In this document: positions 15,855 to 22,000 of the stretch, in pieces
Layout: each line of letters begins with the position of its first letter
Numbering within the stretch: the first letter of the stretch is position 1
NCBI GenBank assembly: GCA_902524595.1
Contig: CABZDS010000010.1
Location: 1-32,048, forward strand
DNA: 32,048 nt
Reading direction: 5' to 3'
DNA from: an uncultured Pelagibacteraceae bacterium
GTDB lineage: Bacteria; Pseudomonadota; Alphaproteobacteria; Pelagibacterales; Pelagibacteraceae
Notes under the pieces: model-generated
The model's input: only the letters and a program-made list of their open reading frames with translations
Databases searched by the model: none
Told to the model about the DNA's origin: nothing
Made by a program: the position numbers and the translations under genes

Positions 15855-16904
15855 ATGAACGCAAAAATTAATACAAAACGAAAAAGAGTAAAATTTGCTT
15901 CAGATAATGTGACTGGAGCTTGTCCAGAAGTTTTGGATGCAATTATCAAAGCAAATGATGGTATAGCTCCTCCTTACGGTAACGATGAAATTTCAGGCGT
16001 GTTACAGGAAAAATTTTCTGAAATTTTTGAAAAGGATGTAATTGTTTACCCCACAGCATCAGGAACCGCATCAAATGCTTTAGCTCTTTCTGCTATATCT
16101 CCATCATTTGGAAATATTTATTGCCATAAATTTTCTCATATCAATGTTGATGAGTGTGGAGCCCCTGAATTTTATACAGGTGGGGCAAAACTTGTTCCAT
16201 TGAACGGTAAAGACGGCAAAATAACAGTTGATGAGCTAAATGATAATATTGGAGGGTTTGGAATTGTACATCATACTCAGCCATCTATTGTTAGCATAAC
16301 TCAAGCAACAGAAACTGGTGAAGTTTATACTTTAGATCAAATTAGAAATATTTCTGAAATTGCACATAAAAAAAAATTAAAAGTGCATATGGATGGTGCT
16401 AGATTTGCTAACGCTTTAGTTTCACTTGATGTTACTCCTGCAGAAATGACGTGGAAATCAGGAATTGACATATTATCTTTTGGAGCAACAAAGAACGGAT
16501 GTATAGCAGCTGAAGCAATTATAATTTTTAATAAGGAATTAGTTGGCAATTTACCCTTTTTATTAAAAAGATCCGGTCATCTATTATCTAAAATGCGTTT
16601 TGTTTCTGCACAATTAGATGGATATATCTCAAATGATGTTTGGTTAAAAAATGCAAGACATGCAAATCTAATGGCAAAAAAATTAAGCGATGGTTTAGTT
16701 TCTAGTAATCAAGTTAAACTTGAATATCCAACTGAGGCAAATGAAGTTTTTGTTAAACTGCCAAAAAAGATGGTTGAGCATTTAAATACAGAAGAATATA
16801 TGATGAGCAATGAGGAATTAGGCGGCAAGACAGTTAGACTTGTTACAGCTTGGAATACTAAAAGTAGTGAAGTAGATGAGTTTCTAAAAACTATATCTAA
16901 TTAA
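15855..16904 (+). CDS. ltaE: Low-specificity L-threonine aldolase
   Basis: A 349-residue PLP fold-type I enzyme that splits threonine (or allo-threonine) into glycine and acetaldehyde. Seen: FASDNVTGACPEVLDAI at the start, PPYGNDE, the phosphate-binding PTASGTASNALAL, HVMDGARFANA-like residues (VHMDGARFANAL), and the PLP lysine Lys213 in SFGATKNGCIAAE, followed by RFVSAQLDGYI. The C-terminal VRLVTAWNT is also typical. It begins 1 base after the amidinotransferase stop. Glycine from this reaction can feed the amidinotransferase, and acetaldehyde can be oxidised by the aldehyde dehydrogenase at 9256. Its stop overlaps that of the convergent 77-residue gene. Confidence 0.92.
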   Translation: MNAKINTKRKRVKFASDNVTGACPEVLDAIIKANDGIAPPYGNDEISGVLQEKFSEIFEKDVIVYPTASGTASNALALSAISPSFGNIYCHKFSHINVDECGAPEFYTGGAKLVPLNGKDGKITVDELNDNIGGFGIVHHTQPSIVSITQATETGEVYTLDQIRNISEIAHKKKLKVHMDGARFANALVSLDVTPAEMTWKSGIDILSFGATKNGCIAAEAIIIFNKELVGNLPFLLKRSGHLLSKMRFVSAQLDGYISNDVWLKNARHANLMAKKLSDGLVSSNQVKLEYPTEANEVFVKLPKKMVEHLNTEEYMMSNEELGGKTVRLVTAWNTKSSEVDEFLKTISN

Positions 16905-17134
16905 CTAGGATTTTCTTTTAAAAATTTAATATAGTTGATTACTTCATCAAATTTCTCATCAGGAATATCTTTATAAGTAGAATTAAATTTGTTTTTTACA
17001 CATATTGCTACATGAGCATATGGATTTCTTCCTTTTGGATGATTTGGATGATCAGGAAGTTGACCATTCAAATAATCGCCAGCTTCCTGAATAATTTTCC
17101 AGAGTTTCTGCGAGTTTTCTGGCGTCATAACCAT
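16901..17134 (-). CDS. Conserved-looking 77-residue protein, unknown
   Basis: A small soluble protein with no recognised family: TPENSQKLWKIIQEAGDYLN, then a His/Pro-rich turn (LPDHPNHPKGRNPYAHVA), then a helix pair ending DEKFDEVINYIKFLKENP. The RNPYAHV...YKDIP...FDEVINYI pattern is faintly like the C-terminal helical domain of phage antirepressor-type ORF6C proteins, too weak to name. The start is fixed by context: its ATG shares one base with the stop of the 31-residue gene (TAATG, 17132-17136). A second Met at position 3 is possible. It is the last gene of the PhyH-methyltransferase operon. Confidence 0.68.
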   Translation of the reverse strand: MVMTPENSQKLWKIIQEAGDYLNGQLPDHPNHPKGRNPYAHVAICVKNKFNSTYKDIPDEKFDEVINYIKFLKENPS

Positions 17135-17229
17135 TAAAACTTTGTTTTATCTCGAAAGTCTTTAGTCTGGACACTAGTTGTCCTATAAAATCCAATAACC
17201 AGAACCACAATCCCTAAAAGTTTTTTCAT
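17134..17229 (-). CDS. 31-residue microprotein in the PhyH-methyltransferase operon
   Basis: A very short reading frame, MKKLLGIVVLVIGFYRTTSV followed by QTKDFRDKTKF. Residues 4-14 are hydrophobic and preceded by KK, so it looks like a single membrane anchor or a signal-like segment with a basic tail. Two coupled junctions support translation: its ATG overlaps the methyltransferase TGA as ATGA (17226-17229), and its TAA overlaps the next ATG as TAATG (17132-17136). A remnant of a longer exported protein is the alternative. No family is recognised. Confidence 0.6.
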   Translation of the reverse strand: MKKLLGIVVLVIGFYRTTSVQTKDFRDKTKF

Positions 17230-18146
17230 TTTTTGTTAGGTATAACTAAAAGACGACTAATTGGCATTGAAAATCGTCCTGTTCTTTCAGCATAAGTACT
17301 TTCTTTGGATATTGTTAGGATGTTACATAGATCTGCAATCATTGATTCTCTTTTTTTTGGTTTTAAGACAAAAGCAGCATAAAAAAATCCTGCTGCAATT
17401 TCAGCCACTTGTGTAACAGGCCCAATCATAGATACAACATTTGTTTCTATATTCACATTAGCTCCAGGAAATGTTTTATTTGCAAGATCACTTAGGCTTT
17501 TAGATCCTCTTATCCTTGGGTCACCCAAATCAATCTCTCCATAACTAGGTATTTCTTCTTGTACGTAGCTATAAATTAAATCGTGTACTTCTTTATACTT
17601 CGGAGCCATATTCATTGGTCCATCAATCAAAGCTGCAAACTGACCTTTGTTATTTAAAACTCGTTTTACTTCATTCAATACAGGAGTTATGGGGTCCATT
17701 AATGTTAAAGCCCAATGACATAGAACTATGTCAATAGAGTTATCATTAATTGCCGACAAATTTTGTGCTTTTGATTCAATAAGGTTGACTTTACTGTTTA
17801 TAAGAAGTTTCTTAGCTAAATTTAATTCTTCAGGACACATATCTATACCTTTTAAATTCAAATTTTTATTTCGATCAAATAAAATTTTTAATAATGGTCC
17901 TGACCCACAAGCAAGATCTAATATATTTAAACTTTCATTATGAGGCACAATTTCAGCTAGCCATTCATAACTATTACGTCCAGCTTCATCGCGACACGAA
18001 CTTGCGCATGCTTCAGTAAAGCCTGCATGTTCTTGATGCACAGTTCTTAAATGATCAATTAAAGCATTACTATCAGGATGGAGATTGCGAGTAAGACTAT
18101 CAGTCCAGATCGAATTTAGCCCATTTTGATTATTTATGTTTTTCAT
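17226..18146 (-). CDS. Class I SAM-dependent methyltransferase
   Basis: A 306-residue methyltransferase. SAM motif I is NILDLACGSGPLLKILF (residues about 74-90), then GIDMCPEELNLAKK (acidic strand-2 end), SIDIVLCHWALTLMDP (motif IV region) and EVKRVLNNKGQFAALID. The first 65 residues (ending SSCRDEAGRNSYEWLAEIV) and the C-terminal third, with ending GRFSMPISRLLVIPNKK, are lineage-specific and probably form the substrate pocket. The substrate is not recognisable. It overlaps the upstream PhyH gene by 4 bases, so the two enzymes likely act in one pathway, hydroxylation then methylation or the reverse. It also overlaps the downstream 31-residue gene. Confidence 0.87.
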   Translation of the reverse strand: MKNINNQNGLNSIWTDSLTRNLHPDSNALIDHLRTVHQEHAGFTEACASSCRDEAGRNSYEWLAEIVPHNESLNILDLACGSGPLLKILFDRNKNLNLKGIDMCPEELNLAKKLLINSKVNLIESKAQNLSAINDNSIDIVLCHWALTLMDPITPVLNEVKRVLNNKGQFAALIDGPMNMAPKYKEVHDLIYSYVQEEIPSYGEIDLGDPRIRGSKSLSDLANKTFPGANVNIETNVVSMIGPVTQVAEIAAGFFYAAFVLKPKKRESMIADLCNILTISKESTYAERTGRFSMPISRLLVIPNKK

Positions 18147-19141
18147 GATTTATCTTTAATTGGCCAACAAATTGGATTTAGCGGGCTAGCAGCTAAGTCC
18201 CCTGGTTTAACATTAGGCATAAATTTCTGCCAGTCACCCGAAACCATTGTAGGTGAATTAATTACCCTCGCTCCATCGCGGTAATAAGTATTGGCTAGAG
18301 CAACTCTGCTACGATTGGTTCGATTACGTGAAGCTGTATGAAAATTCAAATTATGGTGAAAGCTAACTTCGCCCAGTTCAAATGGAGTTTCATTTATCAT
18401 TACATTATTTTTTGAAAAAATGTTTGAGACCCCACGGTCGTATCCAGTACCAATCTTTTCAAACTCAACAGATTTAACTAATTCGTGCACACTTAGTGGA
18501 TACGCAAAAGAGAGTGGTCCCATCTCAAGAGGGGTTGGTTGAGCTGGTACCCAAGCTGTAACTACATCGTTTGTATCTAGAGGAAAATGATGATCGTCGA
18601 AGTGCCATGGCGTACGACCACAACCAGCTTGTTTAGCTAGTACATTGTCATGGTAAAGTCTAACTGCTGGTACCCCAAGAAGATCTGCTGAAATTTGCCC
18701 TAGACGTGGTGATAACACGTAAGCACTAAGGAGTGCGTTGTCGGGCCAAATCATTTCAAGACTAAGGAAACGGTCATGTGCTCCTTTATCTGGATCAACC
18801 TTAAACTCTTTCTTTAATAGATTAATTAATTCAGCTCTAAGTTTTAACACAGCTCCAGGTGAAAAAACCTTCTTTAGTTTTATAAAACCATTTTTTTTAA
18901 AAAAATCAATTTGATCGTTTGTTAACTGGTAGGGCTTTGCTAATTGTGAGATAACTTCATTATCACTTGGTATTTCAATTTCTGGTAAGGGATCGGCATT
19001 AATAATTTCATCTTTTTTAATGTCATTATCTGCAAGACTAACATACCAGTCCCACCAAGCCTGATTATCTTTATCCCATGGTTTGCTTATATCAGAAGCA
19101 TCAGGTATCTTAGGATTTAATTTTTTGTTAAAAGTCGTCAT
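18143..19141 (-). CDS. PhyH-family Fe(II)/2-oxoglutarate dioxygenase
   Basis: A 332-residue member of the phytanoyl-CoA dioxygenase family. The iron triad is visible: His180 and Asp182 in RTPWHFDDHHFPLD and the distal His268 in LNFHTASRNR, with an Arg at 277 or 279 to bind 2-oxoglutarate. The helix-1 region QLTNDQIDFFKKNGFIKLKK (about 72-91) is the usual PhyH opening. An N-terminal extension of about 70 residues, including a Trp-rich WWDWYV patch, is unusual. The substrate is unknown. Compositionally it stands out: block 18181-18240 has 31 G or C of 60, and codons such as CGC and GCG appear. It is the first gene of the operon. Confidence 0.88.
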   Translation of the reverse strand: MTTFNKKLNPKIPDASDISKPWDKDNQAWWDWYVSLADNDIKKDEIINADPLPEIEIPSDNEVISQLAKPYQLTNDQIDFFKKNGFIKLKKVFSPGAVLKLRAELINLLKKEFKVDPDKGAHDRFLSLEMIWPDNALLSAYVLSPRLGQISADLLGVPAVRLYHDNVLAKQAGCGRTPWHFDDHHFPLDTNDVVTAWVPAQPTPLEMGPLSFAYPLSVHELVKSVEFEKIGTGYDRGVSNIFSKNNVMINETPFELGEVSFHHNLNFHTASRNRTNRSRVALANTYYRDGARVINSPTMVSGDWQKFMPNVKPGDLAASPLNPICWPIKDKS

Positions 19142-19187
19142 AAAACTATTTTTTATTTTATTTTCTAAATTTTAGGTGATTTCTGGA

Positions 19188-19217
19188 CCTATACCACTTT
19201 AAACTTTTTTATTTCAA
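19188..19217 (-). promoter_or_regulatory. Candidate promoter of the PhyH operon
   Basis: On the minus strand TTGAAA (19212-19217) and TATAGG (19188-19193) are separated by 18 bases and lie about 46 bases before the PhyH ATG at 19141. The 98-base gap after the 85-residue gene holds no hairpin that I can see, so read-through from sodB is also possible. Confidence 0.3.
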
Positions 19218-19239
19218 AAAGTTATCGTTATGGTTTTAG

Positions 19240-19497
19240 TTACATTATTTTTTCAAGTTTCCAAGCTTCATCTTTAGCATTAAACTTTGTGTTCCAGTCT
19301 TTAGATCTTTGATCTTCAAATAAGCCATAAAATTTTTCTTCATCAGTGACATTTGCAATAAAAATCATTTTACCCTCACGAATGTGTGCCCATTCAAATG
19401 ATGACGTGCATTTTGCAAGATCATCTTTAAACATATTATATAATTCATCTGCATCTTTTTTAGTTCCTTCATAAGTTGTTGTTCCAACAAAATTCAT
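19240..19497 (-). CDS. 85-residue protein downstream of sodB, unknown
   Basis: A small soluble protein: MNFVGTTTYEGTKKDADELY, a helix, WAHIREGKMIFIANVTDEEK, FYGLFEDQRSKDWNTKF and a C-terminal KDEAWKLEKIM. The alternation of strands and helices could be a dimeric alpha/beta-barrel fold like that of the GYD proteins, but no motif proves it. GAAAGGAA precedes the ATG at 19497 and supports the start. It lies 22 bases after sodB and is probably co-transcribed with it. I do not recognise the family. Confidence 0.7.
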   Translation of the reverse strand: MNFVGTTTYEGTKKDADELYNMFKDDLAKCTSSFEWAHIREGKMIFIANVTDEEKFYGLFEDQRSKDWNTKFNAKDEAWKLEKIM

Positions 19498-19519
19498 AGT
19501 TTTTCCTTTCTATAATTAA

Positions 19520-20113
19520 TTAGATTAATAGAGATTCAACAAATTCCCAATCTATAAGATTATCAACAAATTTATCTAAATATTCAGGTCGTCTGTTTCT
19601 ATAATCAATATAATATGAATGTTCCCAAACATCGCAACCTAATAATGGTTTCATATTTTCTATTAATGGATTTGCTGCATTAGCTGTTTTTGTTACAACT
19701 AATTTGTCATTATTCAAAGATAACCAACACCAACCTGATCCAAACTGAGTTATACCGGCTTGTTTAAATTGATCTTTAAATTTTTCAACACTCTCAAAAT
19801 CCTCAATAATTTTTTTCTCAAGTTTTGATGGAATATTTCCACCACCCTTTGGCTTCATACATTTCCAAAAAAGATTATGATTCCAATGCTGACTTGCATT
19901 ATTAAATATTCCAGCTTTTGACTTATCATTTGAGCTTTTCAAAATTATATCTTCCAATGACATCTCAGCCATGTCTGTATCTTTTATAAAATTGTTAAGA
20001 TTTGTTATGTAAGTTTGATGATGTTTTCCATGATGTAATTCTAACGTTTCTTGTGACATTATTGGAGATAAGGCGTCATTAGAATAATCTAATTTTGGTA
20101 ATTCAAATGTCAT
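19520..20113 (-). CDS. sodB: Iron superoxide dismutase
   Basis: A 197-residue Fe/Mn-family superoxide dismutase, cytoplasmic (no signal peptide). Metal ligands are His27 (LELHHGKHHQTY), His79 (SQHWNHNLFW), Asp161 and His165 (CDVWEHSYYIDY). E. coli FeSOD has the same order, and the opening MTFELPKLDYSNDALSP is very close to it. FNNASQHWNHNLFW and FGSGWCWLS favour the iron branch, though metal choice cannot be settled from sequence. The ribosome site is weak. A 19-base palindrome lies 37 bases upstream of the start and may be an operator. It is flanked by small genes of unknown role and by msrB, so this is an oxidative-stress block. Confidence 0.96.
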   Translation of the reverse strand: MTFELPKLDYSNDALSPIMSQETLELHHGKHHQTYITNLNNFIKDTDMAEMSLEDIILKSSNDKSKAGIFNNASQHWNHNLFWKCMKPKGGGNIPSKLEKKIIEDFESVEKFKDQFKQAGITQFGSGWCWLSLNNDKLVVTKTANAANPLIENMKPLLGCDVWEHSYYIDYRNRRPEYLDKFVDNLIDWEFVESLLI

Positions 20114-20150
20114 ATTTCTTTTTATAATATTTTATATTTAATAAACTTAC

Positions 20151-20169
20151 TTAAGTTGACGCAACTTAA
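20151..20169. promoter_or_regulatory. 19-base palindrome upstream of sodB
   Basis: TTAAGTTG (20151-20158), ACG, CAACTTAA (20162-20169): a perfect 8-base inverted repeat with a 3-base centre, between the 61-residue gene and sodB. It could be an operator for a dimeric regulator or a short terminator hairpin for the upstream gene; the minus-strand sequence after it is GTAAGTTTATT, a weak tract. Confidence 0.45.
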
Positions 20170-20176
20170 TTAGAGA

Positions 20177-20362
20177 TTAATTTTCAATCGCATTTTCTTC
20201 TTTCATAAGAATAGGTCTACCATCATGAGCAGTGTTTAATGGTATAATTTTACCATTATATCTAGCACATAAAGTAGGTGCACTTCTCACCTGTTCTCCC
20301 AAATTTACCTCTAAATCCGCTATAACTAATTCAACTCCTTTTAATATACTCAATATCTTCAT
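20177..20362 (-). CDS. 61-residue protein downstream of msrB, unknown
   Basis: A small protein, MKILSILKGVELVIADLEVN and onward, with a single Cys in RSAPTLCARYNGKIIPLNT and an acidic C-terminus KEENAIEN. No family is recognised and no signal peptide is evident. GGAGG at 20367-20371, 4 bases before the ATG, is among the better ribosome sites in the window, which argues strongly for translation. It starts 12 bases after the msrB stop and is likely in one operon with it. Confidence 0.68.
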   Translation of the reverse strand: MKILSILKGVELVIADLEVNLGEQVRSAPTLCARYNGKIIPLNTAHDGRPILMKEENAIEN

Positions 20363-20374
20363 TATTCCTCCATT

Positions 20375-20833
20375 TTATGATGATGGCTTAAATATTAAAC
20401 ATAAGCCGTTATTACAATATCTTTTTCCAGTAGTTCCAGGACCGTCTTCAAAGACATGACCGTGATGGGCACCACATTTTGCACAATGATATTCAATTCT
20501 TTTCATGCCAAAGCTGTAATCAACTTTCGTTTTAAAAGCTCCAGGAAGTGCCTCTGTAAATGATGGCCAACCAGTTCCACTATCAAATTTTGAGTTAGAC
20601 TTAAAAAGTTTAGCTCCACAATTAGCACAGTGATAAAAACCTTCTCTTTTCTCCTGATTAAGAGGGCTTGAGAATGGTCGTTCAGTTGCCTCTTCAAACA
20701 TAATTTTTTTTTGGGCTTCTGTTAAATTTTGATTAATTATTTTTTTGGTTTCAGCTAATGAAATTTTGTAAGGAAAAATACTATATAGTAACGATCCAAA
20801 TATAGATAATTTTATAAATTTTCTTTTGTTCAT
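20375..20833 (-). CDS. msrB: Peptide methionine-R-sulfoxide reductase MsrB, exported
   Basis: A 152-residue MsrB reducing the R-epimer of methionine sulfoxide. Two zinc CxxC pairs are present, Cys69/Cys72 (HCANCGAKLF) and Cys117/Cys120 (HCAKCGAHHGH), with SGTGWPSF and the catalytic Cys140 in KRYCNNGLCLIF. An extra Cys145 five residues later sits where relatives usually have a small residue, and could act as a resolving cysteine. Residues 1-27 (MNKRKFIKLSIFGSLLYSIF then PYKISLA) form a signal peptide or anchor; without an RR pair it is not a clear Tat signal. Its periplasmic location matches that of MsrA at 8523. The 61-residue gene follows 12 bases on. Confidence 0.95.
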   Translation of the reverse strand: MNKRKFIKLSIFGSLLYSIFPYKISLAETKKIINQNLTEAQKKIMFEEATERPFSSPLNQEKREGFYHCANCGAKLFKSNSKFDSGTGWPSFTEALPGAFKTKVDYSFGMKRIEYHCAKCGAHHGHVFEDGPGTTGKRYCNNGLCLIFKPSS

Positions 20834-20898
20834 AACTTTCTTAATAAATCAATATTACTTTATTTGTATGAGATATTTTGACAGCTTCGATTTTAAAT

Positions 20899-20927
20899 TG
20901 GTAGCTTCATAATTAATGAAGCTACCA
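20899..20927 (-). terminator. Hairpin downstream of GYD copy 2
   Basis: A 12-bp perfect stem (20899-20910 with 20916-20927, arm TGGTAGCTTCAT) closes a 5-base loop, beginning 7 bases after the GYD copy 2 stop on the minus strand. It is followed by ATTTAAAATC, a short weak T-tract. It most likely ends the GYD transcript before msrB. Confidence 0.65.
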
Positions 20928-20933
20928 TTAAGA

Positions 20934-21257
20934 TTATTGTCCAGGCACTTTATAGCCACTTGATACTTTTGTTGCATGATTTGCAATTTCATTCATTGGT
21001 GTTTCTTCACAAATAGCGATATTTTTAAGTGCACCACTTCCCTCAGTAGCCACTTTTATAGCAGCCATTTGCTCAAATGTACCATGGGTTTCAACTATAA
21101 AGTCATAAGGTCCTCTTAAATATGTGTAAGATTTCATTTCAGCACCAACACTTTCAGAACACTTTCTAGCAACCTCAGATCTATCTGATCCAGGATCTTT
21201 TAAAAAACCTGCGAATGCTTTCTCTGTAAAATTTCCCATTAAAAAAAATTTAGCCAT
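20934..21257 (-). CDS. GYD domain protein, copy 2
   Basis: A 107-residue GYD-family protein starting MAKFFLMGNFTEKAFAGFLK, with SYTYLRGPYDFIVETHG in the GYD position (here G-P-Y-D) and MAAIKVATEGSGALKNIAI. The ATG at 21257 is chosen because AAAGGAGG precedes it and because the protein then aligns end to end with copy 1 at 11195-11524; a longer frame to 21308 lacks such support. Both copies share the MAKxFxMGxxTxKAFxGF opening and a C-terminal SGYK/GGYK tail. Function is unknown; placement beside msrB and sodB suggests a stress link. It appears to be monocistronic, with its own promoter and hairpin. Confidence 0.85.
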   Translation of the reverse strand: MAKFFLMGNFTEKAFAGFLKDPGSDRSEVARKCSESVGAEMKSYTYLRGPYDFIVETHGTFEQMAAIKVATEGSGALKNIAICEETPMNEIANHATKVSSGYKVPGQ

Positions 21258-21276
21258 AGATACCTCCTTTAAATGT

Positions 21277-21305
21277 ATTATAGCACTTAAAATAATTTTT
21301 TTTAA
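21277..21305 (-). promoter_or_regulatory. Promoter of GYD copy 2
   Basis: On the minus strand a perfect TATAAT (21277-21282) is preceded after 17 bases by TTAAAA (21300-21305). It lies 19 bases before the ATG, leaving room for a very short leader holding AAAGGAGG. This is the best promoter match in the window. Confidence 0.55.
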
Positions 21306-21328
21306 CATTTTATTGATTTATAAAAAAA

Positions 21329-21985
21329 TTATTCTCTTCCAATTTGTAATAATTGTGGTGGTTCAAATATTCCACTTTGTATTTCACTGTTTGATATATT
21401 TATCATGGATTTGGCAACTATTTCTGCATTTATCGATTTATATTTTTTTAAATCTCCAACTAAAATTGGCGATATACATTTCATGGCGAAAATACCTATT
21501 TTTTCCCCCAATCTTTCCTCTATTCTTTTTCCAATTAAAAATGAAGGTCTAATTACAATAAATTTTTTAAAGTTTAGTTTTCTTAATTCTTCTTCAGCCA
21601 TACCTTTATTTTTTAAATACAAATTTGTTTTTTTTGAACTGGCACCCAATGAAGAAATATAAGTAAAATTTTGTACATTATTATCTCTACAAATTTTTCC
21701 AATTGTTACAGGTAAATTGTACTCGGTGTTTATATAATCTTGTTTGTTAGGTGTTTTTTTTCTTGTAGTTCCAATACAAAAAAAACAATCATCACCTTTT
21801 ATTTCTGACTTAATATTTTCTAATTTTGTAAAATCTGTTTGAATAACTTCTATTTTAGGATCAATTTTTGAAGTAGAAGATCTTACAAAAACTTTGATTT
21901 TTTTATATTCTTTATCACTGGCTAACAATTTAAGTAATATTCCACCAATTAATCCAGTTGAACCGAATATTAATGCTGTTTTCAT
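21329..21985 (-). CDS. NAD(P)-binding Rossmann protein (TIP30/HTATIP2-like)
   Basis: A 218-residue atypical SDR. The cofactor loop is FGSTGLIGG (residues about 7-15), followed by VFVRSSTSKID, which has an Arg after strand 2 that would suit NADPH. DDCFFCIGTTRKK, FTYISSLGASSKK, the YLKNKGMAEEEL segment (Tyr-x-x-x-Lys like) and FIVIRPSFLIGKR follow the TIP30/HTATIP2 order. The cellular role is unknown; related proteins are weakly annotated as nucleoside-diphosphate-sugar epimerases. It begins 15 bases after the MFS gene and probably shares its transcript. Confidence 0.85.
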   Translation of the reverse strand: MKTALIFGSTGLIGGILLKLLASDKEYKKIKVFVRSSTSKIDPKIEVIQTDFTKLENIKSEIKGDDCFFCIGTTRKKTPNKQDYINTEYNLPVTIGKICRDNNVQNFTYISSLGASSKKTNLYLKNKGMAEEELRKLNFKKFIVIRPSFLIGKRIEERLGEKIGIFAMKCISPILVGDLKKYKSINAEIVAKSMINISNSEIQSGIFEPPQLLQIGRE

Positions 21986-22000
21986 AATTTTGAACTTACA

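Noticed and set aside
16901..17134. Phage antirepressor fragment (ORF6C-like) in the 77-residue gene
   Set aside because: The resemblance is limited to a few residues, and there are no other phage genes or integration signs around.
20934..21308. Longer form of GYD copy 2 starting at 21308
   Set aside because: The extra 17 residues are unlike copy 1, the putative -10 TATAAT lies inside them, and AAAGGAGG directly precedes the ATG at 21257.
21313..21552. Plus-strand hydrophobic frame of 79 codons
   Set aside because: It is antisense to the Rossmann protein gene. The Phe/Ile/Leu richness is what AT-rich complementary DNA gives.
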